DNA of 33,493 nucleotides from Akkermansia muciniphila. GTDB lineage: Bacteria > Verrucomicrobiota > Verrucomicrobiia > Verrucomicrobiales > Akkermansiaceae. The stretch covers positions 1-33,493 of the forward strand of contig CAMAYN010000017.1 in the NCBI GenBank assembly GCA_945862285.1. The letters run 5' to 3'. A program made the translations under genes and the position numbers. The notes under the pieces were generated by a model. That model saw only the letters and a list, made by a program, of their open reading frames with translations. It was not told where the DNA came from and ran no database searches. Position 1 is the first letter of the stretch. Each line of letters opens with the position of its first letter. This document shows positions 8,786-17,510 of the stretch, piece after piece.

Positions 8786-9604
8786 TCAGGTATGCTGTAC
8801 GCGGCGTTTGTAGGCGGCGACTGCTTGGCGAATGGTTGTGGCGAGATTCGCTTCCGGCTTGGCGAATGGCGGAACAAACCATGGGTAGGAACCGAGCAGA
8901 TCGGTGATGACGGCTACCTCCCCATCGCATGTGTTTTCTCCGCAGCCGATGCCAATCGTAGGAACTGAGATGGCGGCGGTGATGGTGGCAGCTACATCGG
9001 GAATGACCGACTCAAGGACGATGGCGCATACGCCTGCGGCACTGAGTGCTTGCGCGTCGGCGAGGAGTTTTTGGGCACTTTCGGCGGTGCGGCCTTTTTT
9101 CCGATAGGCTCCTTCGCTAAGGATTTGCTGGGGAAGCATGCCGATGTGGCCAATGACAGGAATTCCGGCTTGAAGAATGGCGGAGATTTTTGGGATTTGC
9201 TCCATGCCACCTTCGAGCTTCACGGCTTCGGCTCCGGCATCGTGGAGGCGTTGGGCATTTTCTACGGCGAGAGCTGGTGAGTCGTACGAATGGATCGGCA
9301 TGTCGCCAAGAATCAGCGCAGATGGTTTTGCCCGTGCCACGGCGGCGGTATGATGGCACATGTGCGCCATGGTGACGTGGGTGGTATCTGGAAACCCGAG
9401 CACAACCATGCCTAGGGAATCGCCGACGAGGATGAGATCGATGCCGACTTCATCAATAAGGCGCGCCGTAGGGAAATCATAGGCGGTAAGTGCGGTGATT
9501 TTGTTTTGGCCTTTGCGGGCGGTGAGGGAGCTTGCTTTTTCGATAGGTGACATGGGAAAAATGTTCATTGGTTTGAGCTTTGTCGCGTTTCCAGATTTCA
9601 GCAT
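8786..9604 (-). CDS. panB: 3-methyl-2-oxobutanoate hydroxymethyltransferase (pantothenate synthesis)
   Basis: PanB transfers a hydroxymethyl group from 5,10-methylene-tetrahydrofolate to 2-oxoisovalerate, giving ketopantoate for pantothenate and CoA. The 272-residue TIM-barrel protein shows the metal- and substrate-binding residues of the family: GDSLGMV (D62), GDMPIHSY (D101), VKLEGG (K129, E131), GHIGMLPQ (152-159) and LES with E198. IGIGCGENTCDGE (about 217-229) is the C-terminal signature. The ATG at 9604 overlaps the end of the antiporter gene by 7 bases, which suggests translational coupling. A shorter start at residue 13 (9568) is also possible. panC and panD are not in the window. Confidence 0.93.
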   Translation of the reverse strand: MLKSGNATKLKPMNIFPMSPIEKASSLTARKGQNKITALTAYDFPTARLIDEVGIDLILVGDSLGMVVLGFPDTTHVTMAHMCHHTAAVARAKPSALILGDMPIHSYDSPALAVENAQRLHDAGAEAVKLEGGMEQIPKISAILQAGIPVIGHIGMLPQQILSEGAYRKKGRTAESAQKLLADAQALSAAGVCAIVLESVIPDVAATITAAISVPTIGIGCGENTCDGEVAVITDLLGSYPWFVPPFAKPEANLATTIRQAVAAYKRRVQHT

Positions 9605-11292
9605 TTCTTTTCATACGCTGTTTCGACTATGGCGCAGAGGGCGGTGGCGGCTTCTTGTTCATCGTGGATGACGCGAGCCCCCATGAGGGTTAATTCTAGC
9701 GCTTCTTGCGAGAACTTGGCACGGGCAAAAATGGAGATTTCTGGATTTTCTTGGAGGACGATCGGGATGGATTGCTTGGTAATGGCGACGATGGGAAAGG
9801 TGTAGGCGATTAGCCGGGCGTTGCGGATTTTTGTGAGAGCTAATGCTTCGGGATGGGTGATGTCACCAAAGAGCACGGGGTGTCCGGCTTTTTTCAAGCT
9901 TCTGACCGTGTCCGCGTTCAGATCAACGATAAGACATGGCGTGCCATTTGCCGTAAGAGCGTTGTGAAGCGCTTGGCCAACAGGGCCGTATCCACAAATG
10001 ATGGCGTGATCGGTCAACTCCTTGAGGGCATGGGACATGGTCATTTCTTCGGGCGCAAGGGAATGACGACGGAAGAAGCGCGATTTTTCCAAAACGTTTG
10101 CCATCGGATTCATGGCGTTCATCGCTGCCGGAATGAAGGCCATGCCGATGGCAGTGCATAGCAGCAGGCACTGTTCTGTTTGCTCACCGAGGGGTGCCCA
10201 GATGTGGATTTTCTGCATTAAAACCAGCGAGAATTCGCCGATGCTCGATAGACTGGCCGCGGCAAATAAGGCGGGGCGTAGTGGTAATTTCAGGAAACGT
10301 GATAACGAAAAAACGATGGCGAATTTTACAGTAAATACGATGATCGCGAGCCCGAGAACACTGGGCCAATAGCGAGCGAAAGCACTAAGATCGATCATCA
10401 GCCCCACAGAAATGAAGAAAATGGTCAGAAATAAATCCTTAAACGGTAGGATATTCTGCATAATGCGGTGGCTGTAGATGGATTCACTGACCATCATTCC
10501 CGCGGCGAACGCGCCAAGGGCAAGGCTGAGATCCAATGCGCCGCCCGCGAAGGTAATACCGGCACTGATGCCAATCACCGCAAGGGTGAAAAGCTCACGA
10601 CTGCGAGTATTGGCTACGGCATGAAGCAAGGGATTAATGCCGTAGCGTCCGAGCAATCCTGCTACGAATAAAAATGTTAGACCTTTGCCTACCGCGATGG
10701 CTACGGTTTGCCAGCCTCCCGCTTCATTGCCCATGAGCGAGGGCATAATGATGAAGAGGGCAATCACGAAAATGTCCTGAAAGAGAGCGATACCCAGTGC
10801 CGTCTTCGCTCCAGGGCTACTGCCTATGCCCATATCTTGGAATGATTTCAGCGAAACGGCTGTCGAGCTAAGGGCGACGATGACGGCAAGAAAAAATGCC
10901 TGCGTCAGGGGGAATCCAAACCATTTGCTGGCCGCGAATGCCGCAGATCCCGTCAAAAAAACTTGCAGTCCGCCGCCGATGAAGGCGAAGCGCCATAGGT
11001 GCCGCAGTTCTCGCAAGGAAAACTCAATGCCGAGGGAAAACATCAGTAGCACCACGCCGAGTTCGGCAAATCCGGCAATCGTAGAACCTCCGCGTTCGAG
11101 TCCGAGTTTTTCCATCACGCCGCTATTGGAAATAATCATGCCGCAGAGAAAATACCCTACGAGCAGACTTTGCCGCAATTTCACCATCAACAAGCAGACA
11201 AATACCGCTAATGCGAGGACGAGCGTCAACAGTGCGAACATCGGCGAAATGTCCGTAAGGCTAGCACCAAGAATAAGGGGAAAATCATACAT
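9598..11292 (-). CDS. KefB/YbaL-like cation:proton antiporter with TrkA-N domain
   Basis: A 564-residue monovalent cation:proton antiporter-2 (CPA2) family protein. Residues about 15-400 hold some 12 hydrophobic helices, including the LMFSLGIEFSLREL segment, a FQDIF motif (171-175) and the GAFAAGMMVSES region. The C-terminal soluble part is a TrkA-N (RCK) nucleotide-binding domain beginning AIICGYGPVGQAL, with the Rossmann glycines at 434-439, VDLN at 456-459 and GDITHPEAL at 476-484. Relatives such as KefB/KefC, YbaL and RosB exchange K+ or Na+ for H+ and are gated by nucleotide or glutathione adducts; the ion here is unknown. No TrkA-C domain is evident after the Rossmann fold. It overlaps panB by 7 bases although the functions are unrelated. 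Confidence 0.9.
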   Translation of the reverse strand: MYDFPLILGASLTDISPMFALLTLVLALAVFVCLLMVKLRQSLLVGYFLCGMIISNSGVMEKLGLERGGSTIAGFAELGVVLLMFSLGIEFSLRELRHLWRFAFIGGGLQVFLTGSAAFAASKWFGFPLTQAFFLAVIVALSSTAVSLKSFQDMGIGSSPGAKTALGIALFQDIFVIALFIIMPSLMGNEAGGWQTVAIAVGKGLTFLFVAGLLGRYGINPLLHAVANTRSRELFTLAVIGISAGITFAGGALDLSLALGAFAAGMMVSESIYSHRIMQNILPFKDLFLTIFFISVGLMIDLSAFARYWPSVLGLAIIVFTVKFAIVFSLSRFLKLPLRPALFAAASLSSIGEFSLVLMQKIHIWAPLGEQTEQCLLLCTAIGMAFIPAAMNAMNPMANVLEKSRFFRRHSLAPEEMTMSHALKELTDHAIICGYGPVGQALHNALTANGTPCLIVDLNADTVRSLKKAGHPVLFGDITHPEALALTKIRNARLIAYTFPIVAITKQSIPIVLQENPEISIFARAKFSQEALELTLMGARVIHDEQEAATALCAIVETAYEKKC

Positions 11293-11355
11293 TGGTCGAA
11301 TGTCTCAGTGCAGATTGCTTTCCTAAGCGCGATCTTGTCGAGCAGGAAGCGATGA

Positions 11356-11835
11356 TTAGCTTTGAAAAAGTTCACTAATATCCACGCCGTCACCCACGCG
11401 CTCGACGTGCCACTGGCGATCAACCTGCAAGCGTAAGGTAGCGAGATGGCGCTGTGGCCATTGATCGGGGCTGATCATCGATAGCTGATTCCCGCGTCTA
11501 GTTCGGTAAAGATGGTAGCATTGACCGACGACAGGCTCAAATTGTATCGCCGATTCATAGACGAGTTTATTCCAGTTATAGTGATCGATGGTGGCGATGT
11601 ATTGCTCGCGGATTTCGCGGAGCTTTTCTTGGAGGTCACGCTCGACTTCGCTAATGCCACGTGATTTAAAGCTACTCAAATCCTGCGGAACAATCGGCGG
11701 ACTTAGCGAAGATACAGGATAAGGTAAAAAAGCGGCACTTTTTGGCTTTTCGATGGCAAACGGCTCCATGCAAAGAATATGCTGCGCATTGGTGAAGATG
11801 CAAATGGCAATGCTATTTCGCAGGAGCAGGCTCAT
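11356..11835 (-). CDS. DUF2452 family protein
   Basis: A small protein of up to 159 residues with the DUF2452 signature: YPVSSLSPPI (39-48), a helical stretch with EKLREIREQYI, then GQCYHLYRTRRG (104-115) and SMISPDQW (119-126). The function of the family is unknown. The frame starts at ATG 11835, inside the 3' end of the thioredoxin-like gene (23-base overlap), preceded by AAAAGG at a sensible distance. However, residues 1-22 do not look like family sequence, and ATG 11769 (residue 23) would begin just before the conserved block. The family call is from recalled motifs and is fairly secure; the start is not. Confidence 0.75.
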   Translation of the reverse strand: MSLLLRNSIAICIFTNAQHILCMEPFAIEKPKSAAFLPYPVSSLSPPIVPQDLSSFKSRGISEVERDLQEKLREIREQYIATIDHYNWNKLVYESAIQFEPVVGQCYHLYRTRRGNQLSMISPDQWPQRHLATLRLQVDRQWHVERVGDGVDISELFQS

Positions 11836-12805
11836 TTAGCGCCTTTTCTTTCTGCTTTTTCACCGCTTCCTTGATGGCTGTGATGACTTTCTCTTTGTTT
11901 TTTGCCATGGGGCTATCTGGATTCGCGGCGATATATTGCTCAGACGTGGCGATGGCATTCGCTTCATCACCGGACTGAATGTACATGGTCAAAAAATGAT
12001 CGTGCTTCATGCCTTCGATCTTATTTGCAGGGATTTGCGGATTGCTTTCCGCAAACTTGGCAAACGCTTGATGTATGCCATTGATGTCTTTAACCTCTTT
12101 CAAAGGCTTGAGGGTTTTTTGACTAAAATCAATGATCAATCGATTCAATTCAGATTGTTGCTTGGCCTTTGCTATGGCCTCTACGCGCGGCTTGGTAAAA
12201 TTAAGCGTATCGTCGGGATCGAGCTCGGCAATTTCTTTCAACGTAGCGCCGTAATTTGTATCAACGACCTTCATATCCATGGATTGTAATGCTTTCACAA
12301 GGAACTCAGCTTTTTTGATTCCCGCATGCTTTTGTGCTTCCGCGAAAGCATCATCCCGCTCTTTCCGAGCCTGCATAAGCTTTTCCATATACGCTACATA
12401 ACTCTCCGGTGTCGTCTTGCTATAGCCTAATGATGCATAGGGAAGTCCATCTTTGTCGCAGAGCAAAATCGTCGGATACCCTTGCACACCGAACTGCGCG
12501 AACAACTTTTTGTTTTGTTCTTGGAGCGCAGGAGCAATTTCCTTTTTCTTGGGAAAATCAAGCTCCACTAAAATAAAATTCCGCTTGGCAAATTCCAAGA
12601 AAACCGGGTTTGTAAGGATCTCTGTATGCAACATTTTGCACGGCATGCACCAATCCGAACCAGTAAACTCTAGGAGGATGTCTTTATTTTCTCTGGCAGC
12701 AGCAGTTTTCGCATCTTCAAAATTAGTCTTCCATCCCGCTTCATTGGCGAAAGTCAGGTGCGAAAAAAGTGCTAGTATGGCGAAGGCGACGATTTTTTTT
12801 ATCAT
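11813..12805 (-). CDS. Exported thioredoxin-like protein
   Basis: A 330-residue secreted thioredoxin-fold protein. An N-terminal signal peptide (MIKK, then a hydrophobic run, with likely cleavage after residue 20 at FA/NE) is followed by a thioredoxin domain with FTGSDWCMPCKML, catalytic C53 and C56 in a CMPC motif. The conserved cis-proline segment GYPTILL lies around 114-120. The remaining ~180 residues are charged and mostly helical, of no recognised family, with a lysine-rich C-terminus. Relatives act as periplasmic disulfide reductases or in cytochrome and envelope protein maturation; the target here is unknown. Its last bases overlap the start of the DUF2452 gene. Confidence 0.88.
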   Translation of the reverse strand: MIKKIVAFAILALFSHLTFANEAGWKTNFEDAKTAAARENKDILLEFTGSDWCMPCKMLHTEILTNPVFLEFAKRNFILVELDFPKKKEIAPALQEQNKKLFAQFGVQGYPTILLCDKDGLPYASLGYSKTTPESYVAYMEKLMQARKERDDAFAEAQKHAGIKKAEFLVKALQSMDMKVVDTNYGATLKEIAELDPDDTLNFTKPRVEAIAKAKQQSELNRLIIDFSQKTLKPLKEVKDINGIHQAFAKFAESNPQIPANKIEGMKHDHFLTMYIQSGDEANAIATSEQYIAANPDSPMAKNKEKVITAIKEAVKKQKEKALNEPAPAK

Positions 12806-13116
12806 AAATTTTGCTGAGTTAACGATGAAGCAACTAATATTGAGGAATTTTCATACTGGACTGAGAAGGCAATGTTTTCAATCGAATGCAAGAAAATCGG
12901 GCATCCGCTATCGAATCAAGTCGATCTCCTCCTAACAATAGAAAATAATCTACATAACTAAGTGATCAGGATCGCTGCATTTCTCTGGAGGAAGACCAAA
13001 TTTGAGCAAAATGAAAAAAAATCGTTTTTGGCATGAAATATGCTTTGCAATTCTTGAACATCTTGGTACAATACCAACACCGTTCAGGTAAAAACTAATA
13101 CAACAACACAACAAGA
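12806..13116. other. Intergenic region between divergent genes
   Basis: This 311-base gap separates the thioredoxin-like gene (-) from the porin-like gene (+). It is AT-rich near the porin and contains the porin promoter. I see no coding frame with family character, no tRNA and no riboswitch-like fold. Confidence 0.5.
13045..13072 (+). promoter_or_regulatory. Promoter of the porin-like gene
   Basis: TTGCAA (13045-13050) and TACAAT (13067-13072) are 16 bases apart, upstream of the ATG at 13117. The leader of about 38 bases is rich in A and C and has no Shine-Dalgarno sequence before the start. The -10 has 5 of 6 consensus bases. With the strong terminator downstream, this defines a single-gene transcript. 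Confidence 0.55.
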
Positions 13117-13932
13117 ATGAAAACATTACTGTCATTATCCACTATCGCAGCCATCACTGCTTCCGCTTTTGCTGGCACAGCATCTGCTCAAACAGCCGTT
13201 TCCTCTGATCCATGGATCACTGGCAGCGTAACTGCTACTTATGAGTCATCTTACTACTTCCGTGGTTTGTGGTTCTCCAACAACAACACTTACAACGGTG
13301 TTAACCTTTCCGCTCCTCTTGCCGACAAACTCACTCTTGGTTTTGGCGCTCTTTACACACAAGCAGCTGACACAACTCTCAACAACGGCGACGAACTTGA
13401 GTATTCCGAACTCGATTTGGTTGGCTCCTTGAGCTATGAAACCGACTTTGCCACCTACGGCTTAGTTGTTACCAACTACCACTTCTTCGAAACTTTCTCT
13501 GGTGAAGTAAATGGCGTTGGTCAAGGCGCAAATGCTGATCTCGGAGTAAAAAATGCTCTTGATATCGGTCTGACTGCTACCAAGTCCATCGGATGCACCA
13601 CTTTGTCTCTTGGCGCATGGTTCGACACCAAGATCGACGCATGGTATTTCGAAGCAAGTGCAAGCTACAACTACGAAGTTTGTGAAAAACTTTCCTTGGT
13701 TCCTATGGTCCAAATGGGCTACGGCATCGATTACTACGTAGATGCTAGCTCCGATGGTGAAGGCTTGTCCCACGTGCGTGCTTCTCTCAGCGCTCCTTAC
13801 AAATTGACCGACGTTATCACCGTAACTCCCTATGTTGCTGGTAACTTCGCTCTTGAAACCCGTAAAGGTCAAAATCTCACTGAGTCGCAAAACGATCTCT
13901 TCGGCGGTATCTCCGTTGGCTGCTCGTTCTAA
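13117..13932 (+). CDS. TorF/Gcw_chp-like outer-membrane beta-barrel (putative porin)
   Basis: A 271-residue exported protein with a clear signal peptide (MKTLLSLS..., cleavage after ASA near residue 24) and a mature part made of alternating-residue beta strands rich in aromatic and small residues, ending in phenylalanine (GCSF) as outer-membrane barrels usually do. The early segment GSVTATYESSYYFRGLW resembles the TorF/Gcw_chp putative porin family (typical VxxxSDYxFRG). It is expected to sit in the outer membrane; substrate or channel activity is unknown. Its own promoter, leader and strong terminator suggest high expression. The family call is from motif recall. Confidence 0.8.
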   Translation: MKTLLSLSTIAAITASAFAGTASAQTAVSSDPWITGSVTATYESSYYFRGLWFSNNNTYNGVNLSAPLADKLTLGFGALYTQAADTTLNNGDELEYSELDLVGSLSYETDFATYGLVVTNYHFFETFSGEVNGVGQGANADLGVKNALDIGLTATKSIGCTTLSLGAWFDTKIDAWYFEASASYNYEVCEKLSLVPMVQMGYGIDYYVDASSDGEGLSHVRASLSAPYKLTDVITVTPYVAGNFALETRKGQNLTESQNDLFGGISVGCSF

Positions 13933-13960
13933 TCTTTTCTAAGATTTACGATTATTACAA

Positions 13961-13993
13961 ACTCTCATGTCTCTGGACATGAGAGTTTTTTTT
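13961..13993 (+). terminator. Rho-independent terminator of the porin-like gene
   Basis: A perfect 11-bp stem (13961-13971 with 13976-13986) with a TCTG loop is followed by eight T residues (13986-13993). It starts 28 bases after the porin stop codon and sits between convergent genes. It is the clearest terminator in the window. Confidence 0.93.
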
Positions 13994-14000
13994 GCTCACA

Positions 14001-15368
14001 CTACAGCTTCTCGCCATACGACCATCCATCACGGACAGGCTCTTTCACAAAAGCGTTTAGCTCTGGACGATTCGTCACTTTTCCTGCTTTGGCATCCCAC
14101 TCAATACTGCCGCCGAATCGTTGTGCTAAAACACCGAGCAGCACAATTTCCGTCAGCTTTGCCCCATAAGGAAAATGTCCACCCGGCTCTGGGCCTTCGC
14201 CTTTAATGGCACGTAGCCATTCGCGGAATGGTCCACCAGCCACGCGAGGAATCGATGCGATTGGGGGATTTTCTTTCCAATTTTTTTCTAGCTCTAGTGG
14301 CATGATGCGCGGTCGCCCCGCATGCGTGCCACAACCAATCAGGCCTTTTTCGCCTACCATCCAACAGGCTTGCCCTAGGTGTGCGGCATGCTCTGCTCCA
14401 AATTGATCAATTCGTCCTACTTTCGTCCAATCTTGCGGACCATCGAACCAATCCATCACCACTGGGCCGCGCTCCTTGTTGGCGGGGAAGTGAAAACGGA
14501 TGTGACTTCCCGCAGGAATCACTCCATCGAGAGAATCACTGCGTTCAATACATTCGATCAGCGTTGGAGGATCTAAATCGAGCGCCCAGACAGGTGTATC
14601 CAAGGTGTGGCAGCCCCAGTCCCCTAGCATACCGAGGCCGAAATCATAAAAAGTACGCCATTTCGTCGGATGGTAATCCACATTGTATCCTCGTGCCGCC
14701 GCGGGACCTAACCAAAGATCCCAATTCAAACCCTCGGGAATAGGCATCGTCGGTAGTGGCATCACCTCTGGTTTCGCAAAATGCATGCCACCCAGCTCGG
14801 GGCCGGGATTTCTACAGAAAACTTGCTTTACGTTGCCAATCATACCAGCGCGATACGCCTCTACCGACTGCCGAATCCCATCACCCGCGTGTCCTTGATT
14901 CCCCATTTGGGTAACGACGGGGTATTTCGCCAGCGCCTTGACTAGGGTACGCGCCTGCCAAATATTATGCGTGAGTGGTTTCTGGGTATAAACATGAATG
15001 CCGCGCTCCATCGCCGCCATGGTGGCCGCAAAATGCGTGTGATCGGGCGTATTGATCACCACGGCATCAATTTCCTTGTGCATTTTGTCAAACATTCGCC
15101 GAAAATCTTCGAAAAATGGCTGATTCGTGCGCCAATTTTTCATATTTTCCGCACATCGACTTTGGTCAACATCGCAAAAAGCGACAAGATTTTCTTCGGA
15201 ACATCCTTGTTCGTACGGCTGACGCGCGATCCATCCGCCCGAACCGATGAAAGCGACATTCACCTTGCCGTTGGCTGATTTCCCTTTGCTTGCTTTTCCT
15301 ATCGAAAATAATGGTATTGCGGCAATGGCACTACCTGCAGTTGTTGCTAAAAAGTTTCTCCTTTTCAT
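14001..15368 (-). CDS. Gfo/Idh/MocA family oxidoreductase with Tat-type signal
   Basis: A 455-residue NAD(P)-dependent oxidoreductase-like protein. ATG 15368 is chosen because it begins MKRRNFLATTAG, a twin-arginine (Tat) signal with a hydrophobic stretch to about residue 22; the frame is open to a GTG at 15410, but that would put 14 extra residues before the signal. The Rossmann domain follows with VAFIGSGGWIA and FCDVD, then INTPDHTH and YTQKPLTH, the Gfo/Idh EKP-type motif with E replaced by Q. The C-terminal half carries GDWGCHTLDTPVWAL. Such exported members are very common in Verrucomicrobiota and Planctomycetota and are linked to sugar oxidation, in some cases as glycosidase-like enzymes. 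The actual substrate is unknown. It is convergent with the porin gene. Confidence 0.88.
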   Translation of the reverse strand: MKRRNFLATTAGSAIAAIPLFSIGKASKGKSANGKVNVAFIGSGGWIARQPYEQGCSEENLVAFCDVDQSRCAENMKNWRTNQPFFEDFRRMFDKMHKEIDAVVINTPDHTHFAATMAAMERGIHVYTQKPLTHNIWQARTLVKALAKYPVVTQMGNQGHAGDGIRQSVEAYRAGMIGNVKQVFCRNPGPELGGMHFAKPEVMPLPTMPIPEGLNWDLWLGPAAARGYNVDYHPTKWRTFYDFGLGMLGDWGCHTLDTPVWALDLDPPTLIECIERSDSLDGVIPAGSHIRFHFPANKERGPVVMDWFDGPQDWTKVGRIDQFGAEHAAHLGQACWMVGEKGLIGCGTHAGRPRIMPLELEKNWKENPPIASIPRVAGGPFREWLRAIKGEGPEPGGHFPYGAKLTEIVLLGVLAQRFGGSIEWDAKAGKVTNRPELNAFVKEPVRDGWSYGEKL

Positions 15369-15466
15369 ATCTAAATTAAATAATACAGTGTGCGATGAAG
15401 CTTCTTTCACCCGATGGCGTATCGGCGTCTATCCGCAGCGCTAGAAAAAGTCTTTTTTCAGGGTGC

Positions 15467-15494
15467 TTGCATGTCTTTCGCTTGCTGATATAGT
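15467..15494 (+). promoter_or_regulatory. Candidate promoter for the unknown/4HBT gene pair
   Basis: TTGCAT (15467-15472) and TATAGT (15489-15494) are 16 bases apart. Transcription would begin near 15501, ten bases before ATG 15511. This argues against the upstream in-frame GTG at 15463 as the start, because that codon lies before the promoter. Confidence 0.45.
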
Positions 15495-15510
15495 TCATTG
15501 CAGTCACTTG

Positions 15511-15999
15511 ATGAAAGCATTTCCCACACCGCCGCAGTTAATGGAACAATTTGAGCAAGGAATGCTCACGCGCGAGGAATTACATGCGGCAATGGCGCAT
15601 CACGGGCGCGATCTCATCCAAGAAATGGAATATGAACATCAAAATCGCGAAGAATCATTCATCGAACGATGGCGTTGCAAGCGCCACGCTGCGCGATTAG
15701 CAAACCGGCATGGTGAAGCGATCGTACGGGAGGCGCTATCGACACTGGCGAAGCTGCAAGATTTCCCTCCAGCGAACTTGCTCTGGAATGCGGCTCATTC
15801 CCATGTGCCGTTATTTTGTTTTTTCCGCCTCAAGCGGGCACCTCTATTTTTGATTCGCACGATGCGCTGGCGTAATGCGCGGATAGAACTTGAGGTCGAA
15901 TACTCGGCCACAGATCACCAACGCAAAGTCGAACAATTTCTGTTAGAGCGGGGACGCCGCTGGGACTTTCAAATCACATCGCGTAAAAACATCTCATGA
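15511..15999 (+). CDS. Uncharacterised protein coupled to a thioesterase gene
   Basis: A 162-residue protein I do not recognise. ATG 15511 is preferred because a promoter-like element lies at 15467-15494 and the residues before it look unlike protein. The N-terminal half is helical and charged (LMEQFEQGMLTREELHAAM, then EERWR/RHAARLANRHG-type segments rich in Arg, Glu and His). The C-terminal half has strand-like segments (PLFLIRTMRW, RIELEVEYSA) and a basic end. No signal peptide or membrane helix is seen. Its stop overlaps the next start (ATGA at 15996), so the two proteins are probably made together. Confidence 0.7.
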   Translation: MKAFPTPPQLMEQFEQGMLTREELHAAMAHHGRDLIQEMEYEHQNREESFIERWRCKRHAARLANRHGEAIVREALSTLAKLQDFPPANLLWNAAHSHVPLFCFFRLKRAPLFLIRTMRWRNARIELEVEYSATDHQRKVEQFLLERGRRWDFQITSRKNIS

Positions 16000-16352
16000 A
16001 TCATCTTTCGACAACCATTGGCACCGTTTACACCTACGAGAGAGCCATCGCTTTTGCTGATACCGATATGAGCGGCAGAGTTCATTTCACCATGGTGCTG
16101 CGTTATGTAGAGGAAGCCGAGCATGCGTTTTTCGCCTCGATCAGCGAGCCTGTGACTTGCGATACACATGGCTGGCCGCGTGTTCATGTGACATGCGATT
16201 ATCGGTCTGCCCTTAGCTTTGGAGATCGTGCCACCGTGAAACTGGTTGTCACTGAGGTAGGAAATCGCTCCCTCAAATATTGCTTCACCGTGGACAAAAA
16301 TGAAACGTTGTGCGCAGAAGGAAATATCGTGATCGTTCGAATATCGAAGTAG
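15996..16352 (+). CDS. 4HBT-like acyl-CoA thioesterase (hotdog fold)
   Basis: A 118-residue single-domain hotdog protein of the 4-hydroxybenzoyl-CoA thioesterase type. The motif AFADTDMSGRVHFTMVLRY matches the 4HBT signature, with the catalytic-type aspartate in DTD followed by G.VH, then the E.AEHAFF helix. The SFGDRATVKL strand and the C-terminal beta strands complete the fold. It likely hydrolyses an acyl-CoA or acyl-ACP thioester in the cytoplasm; the acyl group cannot be told from sequence. At 118 residues it is slightly shorter than YbgC. It overlaps the gene upstream by four bases and ends 14 bases from the convergent cysK gene. Confidence 0.85.
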   Translation: MNHLSTTIGTVYTYERAIAFADTDMSGRVHFTMVLRYVEEAEHAFFASISEPVTCDTHGWPRVHVTCDYRSALSFGDRATVKLVVTEVGNRSLKYCFTVDKNETLCAEGNIVIVRISK

Positions 16353-16366
16353 CTACGCAAGCCAGA

Positions 16367-17326
16367 TCAAATCTCATGTACAGGGAGATTCGCGCACTCT
16401 TCGCGGAGTTTTTCCGCCAACATCGTGCTGAGGTAACGTTCCGAACTGGAGCAGCCGATAGTAACGATCCGTTTACCTGCAAACTCTGGACGCTTGGCGA
16501 CTTGCATCGCAGCCCAGACATTCGCACCCGTAGAAATACCTGCTGGAATGCCTTCGTCCTGCGCGAGAATCCGTGCCGTTTCAAAGGCATCTTCATTCGA
16601 TACAAGGATCACTTCATCAATGATTTCTTTGTTCAAATTGCCGGGAATAAAGCCAGCACCGATTCCCTGAATCATGTGCGGACCAGGTGCACCACCGGAA
16701 ATGACGGGGCTTGCGGCAGGCTCAACGGCAAATGTTTTCATGTCACATCGAGACTTCAGCACTTCGGAAACACCAGTGATCGTTCCGCCTGTCCCCACGC
16801 CCGCCACAAAGGCATCGATTTTCCCATCCGTAGCTGCCCAAATTTCTTCGGCTGTGGTTTCGCGATGAGCTTGTGGATTCGCGGGATTATCAAATTGCCC
16901 TGGCCCAAACGCATTGGGATTCTCTTCGAGAAGTTGTTTCGCTTTCGCAATAGCACCACCCATACCGCGCGCCCTTGGGGTAAGAACAATTTCCGCCCCT
17001 AACAAACGCAACAGAACTCTGCGCTCCAGGGACATACTTTCCGGCATGGTCAGGATACAACGGTATCCCTTTGATCGTGCAACGAAAGCCAGGGCGATTC
17101 CCGTATTTCCTGATGTAGGTTCGATGATTAGCCCGCCGGGCTTGAGTTGCCCACTGCGCTCAGCCGCTTCGATCATGGATTTTCCGATCCGATCCTTCAC
17201 ACTGAAGAGTGGGTTAAAAAATTCCGCCTTCACGCAAATTTCTGCATTGAGGCCTTTAGTGATATGATTCAGGCGAATGAGGGGGGTGTTGCCCACGGTG
17301 TCAACCATGCTGTTTGCGATTTTCAT
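16367..17326 (-). CDS. cysK: Cysteine synthase A (O-acetylserine sulfhydrylase)
   Basis: CysK makes cysteine from O-acetylserine and sulfide with pyridoxal phosphate. From ATG 17326 the protein is 319 residues, the normal length. It begins [20 protein letters not shown], carries NPLFSVKDR with the PLP lysine K44, then the substrate loop TSGNTG, the phosphate-binding GTGGTITG, and GISTGAN. The end is [11 protein letters not shown], where relatives usually have a PDTGERYLS-type sequence. The frame is open to 17401, but the extra 25 residues are not family sequence. It is divergent from the secreted protein gene at 17511 and convergent with the thioesterase gene. No cysE is nearby. Confidence 0.94.
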   Translation of the reverse strand: MKIANSMVDTVGNTPLIRLNHITKGLNAEICVKAEFFNPLFSVKDRIGKSMIEAAERSGQLKPGGLIIEPTSGNTGIALAFVARSKGYRCILTMPESMSLERRVLLRLLGAEIVLTPRARGMGGAIAKAKQLLEENPNAFGPGQFDNPANPQAHRETTAEEIWAATDGKIDAFVAGVGTGGTITGVSEVLKSRCDMKTFAVEPAASPVISGGAPGPHMIQGIGAGFIPGNLNKEIIDEVILVSNEDAFETARILAQDEGIPAGISTGANVWAAMQVAKRPEFAGKRIVTIGCSSSERYLSTMLAEKLREECANLPVHEI

Positions 17327-17462
17327 AAAAGTAATAAAGAAGTATTTTGGCGTGGCAAAGGTATCAGCAAAGTGAAAATTTTCTATGGTTTTTTCCGTCA
17401 TCAGAAAAAAATTGATTATATCCTTTCAACAGCACCAGCATTTCCTTATAGATTCTTTGGCA

Positions 17463-17492
17463 TTGAAGCGTGCCGTTCGAAACGAATATACT
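17463..17492 (+). promoter_or_regulatory. Candidate promoter of the secreted unknown protein
   Basis: TTGAAG (17463-17468) and TATACT (17487-17492) are 18 bases apart, 18 bases before ATG 17511. It supports that start over the upstream open frame. Confidence 0.45.
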
Positions 17493-17510
17493 CGAATTTT
17501 TCCATTTCCT

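Noticed and set aside
8715-8877. Longer start for the CorC/HlyC-type protein
   Set aside because: It would overlap panB by 92 bases and add 54 residues without hydrophobic or family character.
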